NCBI GenBank assembly: GCA_040382055.1
Contig: JBEIGE010000021.1
Coordinates: 1-48,512, forward strand
Reading direction: 5' to 3'
Length of the DNA: 48,512 nt
Source of the DNA: JBEIGE01 sp040382055
Lineage (GTDB): Bacteria; Pseudomonadota; Gammaproteobacteria; Burkholderiales; Burkholderiaceae_C
Of this stretch, positions 42,258 through 48,512 are shown in pieces; the first letter of the stretch is position 1; each line of letters begins with the position of its first letter. The notes below the pieces were generated by a model. That model saw only the letters and a list, made by a program, of their open reading frames with translations, was not told the DNA's origin and did no database searches. Made by a program: the position numbers and the translations under genes.

Positions 42258-43704
42258 GCTGTGTACCGGATAATTCAGGATTGCTATTTGCTCTACTATT
42301 CATAGCTGACTGTGCAGCTTTCGCGCCGGCTATGCGGCCAAAAGCTATGCCAATCGACATGCCAACGCCGGCTGTGTAACCCTTGCCAAGCACATTGCCG
42401 GCCATCATTTCGCCCGCCACAAACAGGTTGTCACTTGCCACACCACCAAACCTGACTGCGGAAGTCTCATCGGTCTTCAAGCCCAGATAGGTAAAGGTAA
42501 TGCCCGGCTTGACGGCATAGCCATAAAACGGCGCTGTGTCGATGGGACGCGCCCAATGTGTTTTGGCGGGCTGCACATCCTGGGTGTGGCAATCGTCCAG
42601 GGCGGTATGGTCAAACGTGCCCACACGGCAGGCAGCGTTGTAATCGCTCACAGTTTTCATAAAGGTGGACACATCGAGTTGGAGCTTGGCCGCCAGCTCT
42701 TCCAGAGTATTGGCTTTCACGCCCTCAAACACCGGCGGCATGAAGCGCCCGATGGCCTTGGCATCAATGATGGAGTAGGCAATTTGTCCAGGCTGCTGGG
42801 CCACCAGGCGTCCCCAAATGGCATAACGCTTGGGCCAGAAATCTTCACCTTCGTCATAAAACCGCCGGGCCTCACGGTTTACCACCACGCCCAGCGACAC
42901 GCAATCGATACGGGTGCAAATACCGCCGTCGTATAGAGGTGCGCGCGCGTCAATGGCCACCATGTGGGCTTGCGTGGCATCGCCAATGGCATCGGCGCCA
43001 GCGTCCAGCAGCTGCTTGAGAAGCACACCGGTATTGAAACGTGTGCCCCGGATTAAAAAATTATCGGCCATCCATTCGCCAGCAGCGTTTTGGCCCCAGG
43101 CCTCACGCAGCCATTCGCGGTTGGACTCAAAACCGCCTGCGGCCAGAACGCAGGTTTTGGCCTCGATGCGTTCATGCCTGACCTGCCCATCAGACTGCTT
43201 GATCAGGGCATGCGCCGCCACAAAGCGCCCCTTGTTGATCTCTATGCGTTCAACGGGGGCTTCGTAGTGAATTTCAACACCCAGGCGTTGGGCACTGCGG
43301 TAGAAAGCATTCACGAGGGCCTTGCCACCACCCATGAAAAAAGCATTGGTTCTTGCGGTATGCAGTGCACCGGATAGAGATGGCTGAAAGCGCACCCCGT
43401 GCTTGACCATCCAAGGCCGGCAGCTGCTCGAGGCACGAATCACCAACCGCGCCAGTTTCTCGTCGGTCAGCCCGCCCGTGACTTTGAGCAAGTCTTGCCA
43501 GAACTCTTCTTCCGGGTAAGCCTCTTCGAGTACGTCCTGGGGCGCATCGTGCATACAGCGCAGGTTTCGGGTGTGAATCGAGTTACCCCCACGCCACTGT
43601 CTGGGCGCAGCTTCGAGCAGTTTCACACGGGCACCCGCCTCGGCAGCCATGAGCGCTGCGCATAAAGCCGCGTTGCCTCCGCCAATCACAAGAACATCAA
43701 TCAT
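42244..43704 (-). CDS. tcuA: FAD-dependent tricarballylate dehydrogenase TcuA
   Basis: Flavoprotein of the fumarate reductase/FAD_binding_2 family; in Salmonella TcuA oxidises tricarballylate to cis-aconitate. The dinucleotide motif VIGGGNAALCAAL is at residues 6-18, then GGNSIHTRNLR near residue 40 and the C-terminal FAD region VAGEMMAGNVLGKGYTAGVG (about 436-455). The 486 residues are slightly longer than Salmonella TcuA (467), with an extra tail. A related acid could be the real substrate. It starts 41 bp after the upstream receptor gene. Confidence 0.9.
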   Translation of the reverse strand: MIDVLVIGGGNAALCAALMAAEAGARVKLLEAAPRQWRGGNSIHTRNLRCMHDAPQDVLEEAYPEEEFWQDLLKVTGGLTDEKLARLVIRASSSCRPWMVKHGVRFQPSLSGALHTARTNAFFMGGGKALVNAFYRSAQRLGVEIHYEAPVERIEINKGRFVAAHALIKQSDGQVRHERIEAKTCVLAAGGFESNREWLREAWGQNAAGEWMADNFLIRGTRFNTGVLLKQLLDAGADAIGDATQAHMVAIDARAPLYDGGICTRIDCVSLGVVVNREARRFYDEGEDFWPKRYAIWGRLVAQQPGQIAYSIIDAKAIGRFMPPVFEGVKANTLEELAAKLQLDVSTFMKTVSDYNAACRVGTFDHTALDDCHTQDVQPAKTHWARPIDTAPFYGYAVKPGITFTYLGLKTDETSAVRFGGVASDNLFVAGEMMAGNVLGKGYTAGVGMSIGIAFGRIAGAKAAQSAMNSRANSNPELSGTQHECV

Positions 43705-43745
43705 CCCAGCGCCTTTGAATTAATTTATTCTTGCCGGGGTTTAGT

Positions 43746-44756
43746 TCAGTCCGCTTTGATTCCGGCACGTTTGACGATATCGCTCCAGATTTTTTGTTCG
43801 CCCGCAATGAACTTGGCGTACTCGGAAGAAGGACCGCCACCGCCCACCGCGTTGTCGGTTGCAAAACGCTCGGTGACCGCAGAGGATTTGAGCGCCTTCA
43901 GCGCCTCTTCCTGCAACCGTTTGACGATCTCGGGCGGTGTTCCAGCAGGCACGTGCACGCCATACCACTGGGAAGTCTCGAAGTTCTTGAAACCCATCTC
44001 GGCCACAGTCGGCACATCCGGCAAGGCAGCAATGCGCTGCTGAGTCCCCACCGCAATGGCACGCAGCTTGCCCGCTCGAATGTGAGCGCCCAATGCCGGC
44101 ATGCCGGCAGATGAAGCCTGGGTTCGACCTGCCAACAAATCGGTCAGCTGTGGACCGGTTCCCCGGTAAGGGATATGGGTAATAAACATACCGGTCACCA
44201 GCTTGAGGTATTCCATGGCCAGATGGCCGGCACTGGCGTTGCCAGCAGAACCGTAGTTCAATCGGCCCGGGTTCTTTTTGACATACGCTACGAACTCCTG
44301 GAAATTAGTGGCCGGCACATCAGGATGAATCACGAACACATTAGGCACTTTGGCCAGCAGGGTAACCGGCAGGAAATCCTTGTTGACGTCATAGGGCTGG
44401 TTGGCCAGCATATAGGGATTAACCGCCAGCGTGCCCACATGGGTGAGGATCATGGTGTAGCCATCCGCAGGCGCTTTGGCCGCTTCGGCCATGGCGATGG
44501 TGCCACCGGCACCGGGCTTGTTTTCAACGAACACGGTTTGCCCCATCTGCTTGGTCATCTCGGCAACAACAGAGCGAGCCACCACTTCTGACGTACCGCC
44601 CGGCGCAAAAGGCACCAGGAACCGGATAGGCTTGGCAGGCCAGGCGGGTTGCGCCCAAATCGCAGGTACAGCAACAGATGCAGCGGTAATTGCAGCGGTC
44701 TGAAGGACTTGCCTGCGTGAAGACAGGGGGGACTTGACCAGTAAGGACTTCATCAT
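43746..44756 (-). CDS. TctC/Bug-family periplasmic receptor 2
   Basis: Solute-binding protein of the tripartite tricarboxylate transporter type, 336 residues. The N-terminus SSRRQVLQTAAITAASVAV looks like a twin-arginine signal (S-R-R-x-V-L), unlike the two other receptors here. The mature part begins WPAKPIRFLVPFAPGGTSEVVAR and has NKPGAGGTIAMAEAA, the Bug ligand loops. It lies between the LysR gene and tcuA, so it is the best candidate receptor for the tcu substrate. An alternative ATG is one codon in. Confidence 0.9.
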   Translation of the reverse strand: MMKSLLVKSPLSSRRQVLQTAAITAASVAVPAIWAQPAWPAKPIRFLVPFAPGGTSEVVARSVVAEMTKQMGQTVFVENKPGAGGTIAMAEAAKAPADGYTMILTHVGTLAVNPYMLANQPYDVNKDFLPVTLLAKVPNVFVIHPDVPATNFQEFVAYVKKNPGRLNYGSAGNASAGHLAMEYLKLVTGMFITHIPYRGTGPQLTDLLAGRTQASSAGMPALGAHIRAGKLRAIAVGTQQRIAALPDVPTVAEMGFKNFETSQWYGVHVPAGTPPEIVKRLQEEALKALKSSAVTERFATDNAVGGGGPSSEYAKFIAGEQKIWSDIVKRAGIKAD

Positions 44757-44861
44757 GGACTTTCAAATCAAAGTTGAATTCTGAACAGGCTTTGAGTTTA
44801 GAGGCAATAGCAGGACTTTCCATTGGCGCAAACCCCAGCCGTAGACTGTACTTTTCTGTGC

Positions 44862-45764
44862 TTAATTCTGCTGTTTAAGCGCCATCCGCAAATGTGCGTG
44901 GAAAATTTTCGCAGGCGGTCGCAGACCAGAACCCCGGCGGATGGCAAGGCCTAGTACCCTGGAGATGGCGTGCTTGCGCAACACCACACCGCAAATCAGG
45001 GGGTTTTCTGTCGCAATCGCCATGCGCGGGACAGCGGCCAGACCCAGACCCGCCTGCACCATGCCTAGCAGGGTTGCAATGTGACTGACTTCAAAGCGAT
45101 AGAGCGGATTGATTCCGGACTTTGCCAAAGCATCATCGATCAGTTGCCTGTTGCCACTGGTGCGGGCGACAGTAATCAGGTGCTGCGTCTCCAGTTGTGA
45201 CCAATCCACCGATTTGCGTCCTGCCAGCGGGTGCTTGACAGGCATTGCCAGCACGAAAGGGTCTTTGTGTATCGGTTCAAACTCAATGTCTGGAAGCTGA
45301 CGGCCCATGAATCCGATTCCGAAATCAGACTCCCCCGACAAGACGCTGGCCAACACGTGGTCCGAGGCCTCGTCCATGACACGGATCCGGATCAAAGGGT
45401 AACTTTCTGAAAATGAACGCAGAACGCCAGGCAAAAAGTGAATTCCCGCCGAGGGTACGCAAGCCACAGTCACCCGCCCGCTACGGGTGGCGGCAATGTC
45501 TGAAATTCCGAGCATGGCCAATTCCAGATCGTCCAGAGCAGCACGGGCACGCTCAAGAAAGACACGTCCAAGATCTGTCAGGGCAACATCGCGGGTGGTT
45601 CGGTTGAACAGCCGGGCACCCAGAATGGCTTCCAGCTTGTCAATGCGGCGACTCAGTGCGGGGGAAGATAGTGCGATGGCCTCAGCCGCAGCGCGAAAAC
45701 TGCCTTGTTCAGCCACAGCCACAAAAGCCTGAAGCTGCTGCAAATCAAAATTGATGCGTGCCAT
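44862..45764 (-). CDS. LysR-type transcriptional regulator of the tcu region
   Basis: Transcription factor with an N-terminal winged helix (residues 1-60, FRAAAEAIALSSPALSRRIDKLEAIL) and a periplasmic-binding-like effector domain (about 90-295). The 300 residues are normal. It is the first minus-strand gene before receptor 2, tcuA and tcuB, and is divergent from receptor 3, the standard place for a LysR activator of both units. A palindromic LysR-type site covers its own start codon, suggesting autorepression. Salmonella TcuR is also LysR-type, but I cannot show orthology. Confidence 0.88.
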   Translation of the reverse strand: MARINFDLQQLQAFVAVAEQGSFRAAAEAIALSSPALSRRIDKLEAILGARLFNRTTRDVALTDLGRVFLERARAALDDLELAMLGISDIAATRSGRVTVACVPSAGIHFLPGVLRSFSESYPLIRIRVMDEASDHVLASVLSGESDFGIGFMGRQLPDIEFEPIHKDPFVLAMPVKHPLAGRKSVDWSQLETQHLITVARTSGNRQLIDDALAKSGINPLYRFEVSHIATLLGMVQAGLGLAAVPRMAIATENPLICGVVLRKHAISRVLGLAIRRGSGLRPPAKIFHAHLRMALKQQN

Positions 45765-45771
45765 GCATCAA
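45751..45771. promoter_or_regulatory. LysR-type operator at the lysR/receptor 3 divergence
   Basis: TTGATGC-N7-GCATCAA, a perfect 7-bp inverted repeat with a 7-bp spacer. It contains T-N11-A in the form ATGC-N7-GCAT (45754-45768), the classic LysR-type motif. It covers the lysR start codon (45762-45764) and is centred about 64 bp upstream of the predicted receptor 3 start point, the usual place of the high-affinity site. A second, weaker T-N11-A (TTG-N7-CAA, 45784-45796) lies nearer that promoter. Confidence 0.7.
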
Positions 45772-45789
45772 TCCTAGCAAAAATTGCAC

Positions 45790-45818
45790 TTCACAACACG
45801 GCGAGTCTGTCCGATGAT
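45790..45818 (+). promoter_or_regulatory. Candidate promoter of the receptor 3 operon
   Basis: TTCACA (45790-45795, five of six -35 bases) is followed after exactly 17 nt by GATGAT (45813-45818, four of six). The start point would be near 45825, about 27 nt before the receptor 3 start codon. The weak -10 fits activator dependence. Confidence 0.5.
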
Positions 45819-45851
45819 TTGGCTCATTCATGCCCGCACAAGGAAGCCCTG

Positions 45852-46844
45852 ATGACACTTGCCGTGACGCCTCGTCGACCTCAACGCCTGCTTTTCGGAC
45901 TTGCGTTGGGACTGTTTTTTTCAACCTGCGTGACCTCCATGGCACAAACCTGGCCAGAAAAGTCCATTACCATCGTGGTGCCGACAGCAGCCGGCGGCGC
46001 CAACGATGCCATGGCTCGCATTCTGGGTCAGGGCTTGAGCACCAGGCTTGGTAAACCCGTCATTGTGGAGAACAAAGCGGGAGCCAATGGCGCCATTGCC
46101 AGCGAGTTTGTCGCACGCGCTGCGCCAGACGGTTATACCTTGATGTTTGGCTATATCGCCACGCACGGCATCAACCCCGCACTGCAAAAGCTCAAATACG
46201 ATCCGGTACTTGACTTTGAAGCCATCGGCATGGTGGCGGCATCTCCAACCGTACTGGTTGCAAACAACTCGGTTCCGGTCAAGTCAGCAAAAGAACTGGT
46301 ACAGCTCATTAAAAGCAAACCCGGCACCTTCAGCTATGCGACCGCCGGCAATGGCACTGCGCCGCATATTGCCGGCGAACTGTTCAAACTCTCAGCCGGA
46401 CTGGATGTGGTGAACATTCCTTACAAAGGCTCTGCCCCCGCGATAGTCGACACCATTGCCGGCAACACCCAATACATGTTTCCCAGCCTGTTCACCGCTT
46501 TCCCTCAAGTCAAGGGTGGAAAACTCAAGGCATTGGGCATCGCCGGGGAAAAACGATCAACCGTCATGCCCGACATTCCTACGCTGGCCGAGCAAGGCAT
46601 TGCCAACGTCAACCTCTCCCAGTGGTACGCGATGTTTGCGCCAGCAAAAACCCCCAAATCCGTCATTGACCGCATCAATCGTGAAATGAATCTCGTCCTG
46701 GCCGACAAAAGCGTGGAGAAGAAAATAGAAGATCAAGGAGCAGAAGTTGAGCCAGGCACACCTGAGCAACTCAAAGCACTGGTTCAGCGCGAGGTGACGC
46801 ACTGGAAAAACGTGGTGAACAGCGCAAAAATTAAAGCAGAATAG
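45852..46844 (+). CDS. TctC/Bug-family periplasmic receptor 3
   Basis: Solute-binding protein of the tripartite tricarboxylate transporter type, 330 residues. Signal peptide residues 1-32 (LLFGLALGLFFSTCVTSMAQ), then WPEKSITIVVPTAAGGANDAMAR and ENKAGANGAIASEFVARAAPDGYTLMFGY-like Bug loops. ATG at 45852 is chosen because it gives a proper signal peptide; AAGGAAG lies just upstream. It is the first gene of the divergent plus-strand unit. Its stop codon begins the first copy of a 13-bp direct repeat. Confidence 0.9.
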   Translation: MTLAVTPRRPQRLLFGLALGLFFSTCVTSMAQTWPEKSITIVVPTAAGGANDAMARILGQGLSTRLGKPVIVENKAGANGAIASEFVARAAPDGYTLMFGYIATHGINPALQKLKYDPVLDFEAIGMVAASPTVLVANNSVPVKSAKELVQLIKSKPGTFSYATAGNGTAPHIAGELFKLSAGLDVVNIPYKGSAPAIVDTIAGNTQYMFPSLFTAFPQVKGGKLKALGIAGEKRSTVMPDIPTLAEQGIANVNLSQWYAMFAPAKTPKSVIDRINREMNLVLADKSVEKKIEDQGAEVEPGTPEQLKALVQREVTHWKNVVNSAKIKAE

Positions 46845-46854
46845 CCAGCTTATC
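46842..46854 (+). repeat. Direct repeat flanking the esterase gene, copy 1
   Basis: TAGCCAGCTTATC; the first three bases are the stop codon of receptor 3. The identical 13 bases recur at 47921-47933, just beyond the esterase gene, in the same orientation. The repeats are 1,079 bp apart. Confidence 0.85.
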
Positions 46855-46869
46855 CATAGGAGACAACCC

Positions 46870-47904
46870 ATGAAAAAACTTTTATCCGCGCTTGTCGTTG
46901 TTGCAATGCTGGCTATGTCTGGCTGCGCCTCACAACAAAGCGGCCTTGCGATTAAAGAGATGGGCTCGTTCCACGTGGGTGGGCGTGAGGTGACTCTTTC
47001 TGGACTTCCGATCAAAGAAGTTGTCTTTGCTGTGGGGGGCGTACCCGCCAAAATTGATCCCAACGGGGTCTATCAAGTCGAGCAAATGTATGTGCAATAT
47101 TTTGTACCTAGCGTTGAAAAAGGCAAATTACCCCTGCTCATGTGGCACGGTGGTGGCCTGAGTGGCGTGACTTACGAGACCAAGCCCGATGGTGGGGAAG
47201 GTTGGCTGAATTACTTCATCAAACAAGGCTGGACGGTTTACAACTCGGACGCGGCCGAGCGTGGACGTTCCGGCTGGGCGATGTATCCAGAAGTCACTAA
47301 AACAGCGCCTGTCTTTCTCACCAAGGAAAATCCGTTTGAGCGCTTTCGCATTGGCGCAGGCCCTGGCTCCTACAACAAAGACATCTCAAAGATGAAGCCC
47401 TTGCCTGGGACTCAATTTCCTTTAGAAGGCTACGCTAACTTCACGAAACAAGGTGTTCCGCGTTGGACCAGTACCGATGAACCAACCATTGCCGCCTACA
47501 CAGCCTTGGTCGATAAGGTTTGCCCATGCATAGTACTGGCTCACTCTCAAGGAGGACCGTTTGCGTACCAGGTTGCTCAAGCGCGTCCAGACAAAGTCAA
47601 AGCCCTCGTGTTGATAGAGCCAGCCGGTATTGGAGACCCAGCCAAAGCTGCTGCTTTGAAAGACACGCCGAATATCAGCATTTACGGTGACTTCATCGAA
47701 GGTGACTCCCGCTGGCCAACCATCAGAGCCAACAACATGAAGTTTCATGCGGCCATACGCGATGCGGGCGGAACACCTGAACTTATCAACCTCCCCGCAC
47801 TTGGCATTAAAGGCAATAGCCACATGCTGATGATGGATAAAAACAGCGACGACATTGCTGCAGTCATTCAAAAATGGCTTGAGGGCAAAGGGTTTACGAA
47901 ATAA
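46870..47904 (+). CDS. Lipoprotein alpha/beta-hydrolase (putative esterase)
   Basis: Predicted lipid-anchored hydrolase of the periplasm or outer membrane. Signal peptide with lipobox MSGC, lipidated Cys about residue 19. The alpha/beta-hydrolase core shows the oxyanion region MWHGGGLSG, the nucleophile elbow AHSQGG (Ser near residue 223), and a C-terminal GNSHMLMMD with the likely catalytic His. The acid is probably an Asp in YGDFIEGDSRW. The 344 residues start from ATG with AGGAG 8 nt upstream. It could release an acid from an ester for uptake by the neighbouring receptors; that is inference. It is bracketed by 13-bp direct repeats. Confidence 0.82.
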   Translation: MKKLLSALVVVAMLAMSGCASQQSGLAIKEMGSFHVGGREVTLSGLPIKEVVFAVGGVPAKIDPNGVYQVEQMYVQYFVPSVEKGKLPLLMWHGGGLSGVTYETKPDGGEGWLNYFIKQGWTVYNSDAAERGRSGWAMYPEVTKTAPVFLTKENPFERFRIGAGPGSYNKDISKMKPLPGTQFPLEGYANFTKQGVPRWTSTDEPTIAAYTALVDKVCPCIVLAHSQGGPFAYQVAQARPDKVKALVLIEPAGIGDPAKAAALKDTPNISIYGDFIEGDSRWPTIRANNMKFHAAIRDAGGTPELINLPALGIKGNSHMLMMDKNSDDIAAVIQKWLEGKGFTK

Positions 47905-47920
47905 ATGATTGATGTTTTCT

Positions 47921-47933
47921 TAGCCAGCTTATC
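47921..47933 (+). repeat. Direct repeat flanking the esterase gene, copy 2
   Basis: TAGCCAGCTTATC, identical to 46842-46854, located 17 bp after the esterase stop and 21 bp before the hydratase start codon. Bases outside the 13 do not match, so the repeat is exactly bounded. Confidence 0.85.
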
Positions 47934-47954
47934 TTTACCGACCGGCCTCACCTC

Positions 47955-48512
47955 ATGAACCTTCAAGACTGGATAGGCAAAAGCGAAACCGTCCACGACA
48001 TCGCGACCGCCACGCCCTACGCCGCACTTTCAGCCACACTGGACTGGCCCTCTGCGCCCGGCGCTCAGCGTCCGCCAACCGGCACGGCCTTGCCCCCGCT
48101 CTGGCACTGGCTTTATTTTTTACCCATCGCACAACAATCTGAGATTGGTCCGGACGGTCACCCCAAACGCGGCGGTTTCATGCCGCCTGTCCCTTTGCCG
48201 CGGCGCATGTGGGCCGGCAGCGATTTTGAATTTCACCAGCCTCTGCTGATTGGCGACGCGCTGTCGAGAACCTCAACCATCGTGGATGTGAAAGAAAAAT
48301 CGGGCCGTACAGGCCATTTGATTTTTGTGAAGGTGCGCCATGAAGTGCGCCGCAATGCCACCGTTGAAGTGGCGCTCACTGAACATCACAACATCGTTTA
48401 CCGCGATGCACCCTCCCCCTCCGACGTGCCTCCCCCGCCCCAAAACGCTCCGCAATCAGGGGACTGGGAACGTCACATCGTGGCGGATGATGTGCTGTTG
48501 TTTCGCTACTCG
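47955..48512 (+). CDS. FAS1/HTD2-type acyl-CoA hydratase, N-terminal part
   Basis: Partial gene running off the window; 186 codons are open to the last base. The product (MNLQDWIGKSETVHD...) matches the MaoC-like FAS1-dehydratase/HTD2 group that includes mesaconyl-C4-CoA hydratase. Typical stretches are LPPLWHWLYFLP, followed by GPDGHPKRGGFMPPVPLPRRMWAGS and IVYRDA near residue 150. This group hydrates branched C4-C5 dicarboxylyl-CoA thioesters, in keeping with a dicarboxylic-acid locus. Its GC content is visibly higher than that of the esterase gene (about 72% in one 60-base line against about 52%). Confidence 0.8.
   Translation, partial: MNLQDWIGKSETVHDIATATPYAALSATLDWPSAPGAQRPPTGTALPPLWHWLYFLPIAQQSEIGPDGHPKRGGFMPPVPLPRRMWAGSDFEFHQPLLIGDALSRTSTIVDVKEKSGRTGHLIFVKVRHEVRRNATVEVALTEHHNIVYRDAPSPSDVPPPPQNAPQSGDWERHIVADDVLLFRYS

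Noticed and set aside
44762..44778. TTCAA-N7-TTGAA dyad before receptor 2 as a second LysR site
   Set aside because: Arms are only 5 bp, the site sits 6 bp from the start codon where a promoter operator is unlikely, and it does not share the sequence of the strong site at 45751-45771.
44774..44861. Separate promoter for receptor 2-tcuA (TTGCCT, 18-nt spacer, CAGAAT on the minus strand)
   Set aside because: Both hexamers match only four of six bases with a non-optimal spacer; co-transcription from lysR is equally likely.
1..48512. tRNA genes, CRISPR arrays, prophage or insertion-sequence genes
   Set aside because: No short spaced repeats, no transposase or integrase motifs and no tRNA-like cloverleaf were seen; gaps between genes are all under 300 bp.

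Overview
This 48.5-kb window looks like chromosomal DNA of a betaproteobacterium, most likely Comamonadaceae (Rhodoferax/Polaromonas-like). This is judged from protein similarity as I recognise it and was not searched. The signs are a T. ferrooxidans-type glutamate-cysteine ligase, the hpf-ptsN-hprK group, a fur|bamE divergence followed by dapB-exbB-exbD-leuS-lptE-holA, and several Bug/TctC-type periplasmic receptors. I see no rRNA, tRNA, CRISPR array, prophage or recognisable transposase.

Layout. (1) 161-5590, minus: the ribosomal spc operon rplN-rplX-rplE-rpsN-rpsH-rplF-rplR-rpsE-rpmD-rplO-secY, with a good promoter upstream of rplN. (2) 5848-6965, plus: proC and a small secreted Lys/Ala/Pro-rich protein. 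(3) 7036-11256, minus: a membrane glycosyltransferase (GT39-like), a PAP2 phosphatase, oxyR and ubiA. (4) 11303-13201, plus: a long CDF metal transporter and a class II glutamine amidotransferase. (5) 13295-18802, minus: proA, gshA, kup, gshB (proline, glutathione, K+ uptake). (6) 18918-22125, plus: an NMT1/TauABC-type ABC importer ending in a zinc nucleobase/nucleoside deaminase, a four-gene cassette lying between proA and holA. (7) 22134-29097, minus: bamE-dapB-exbB-exbD-leuS-lptE-holA; fur diverges from bamE. (8) 29641-31495, minus: hpf, ptsN, hprK. (9) 31681-37548: corA (plus), then fadD and the transhydrogenase genes pntA-pntB (minus). (10) 37694-48512: a Nudix gene, then a catabolic region for small carboxylic acids.

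The catabolic region is the accessory part of the window. On the minus strand a LysR regulator and a TctC-type receptor are followed by a tightly packed run, partly overlapping: tcuA, tcuB, a class II aldolase, a second receptor and a D-2-hydroxyacid dehydrogenase. On the plus strand, diverging from the LysR gene, are a third receptor, a lipoprotein esterase and the start of a MaoC/HTD2-type acyl-CoA hydratase that runs off the window. A palindromic LysR-type site covers the lysR start codon and lies about 64 bp upstream of the likely start point of the divergent transcript. I infer an inducible pathway for a tricarballylate-, itaconate- or mesaconate-like acid. No TctA/TctB membrane components are present here. 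An exact 13-bp direct repeat brackets the esterase gene, suggesting it was inserted between the receptor and hydratase genes.

Start codons were re-chosen for many genes from Shine-Dalgarno sites, overlaps and family N-termini; doubtful cases are stated in the entries.
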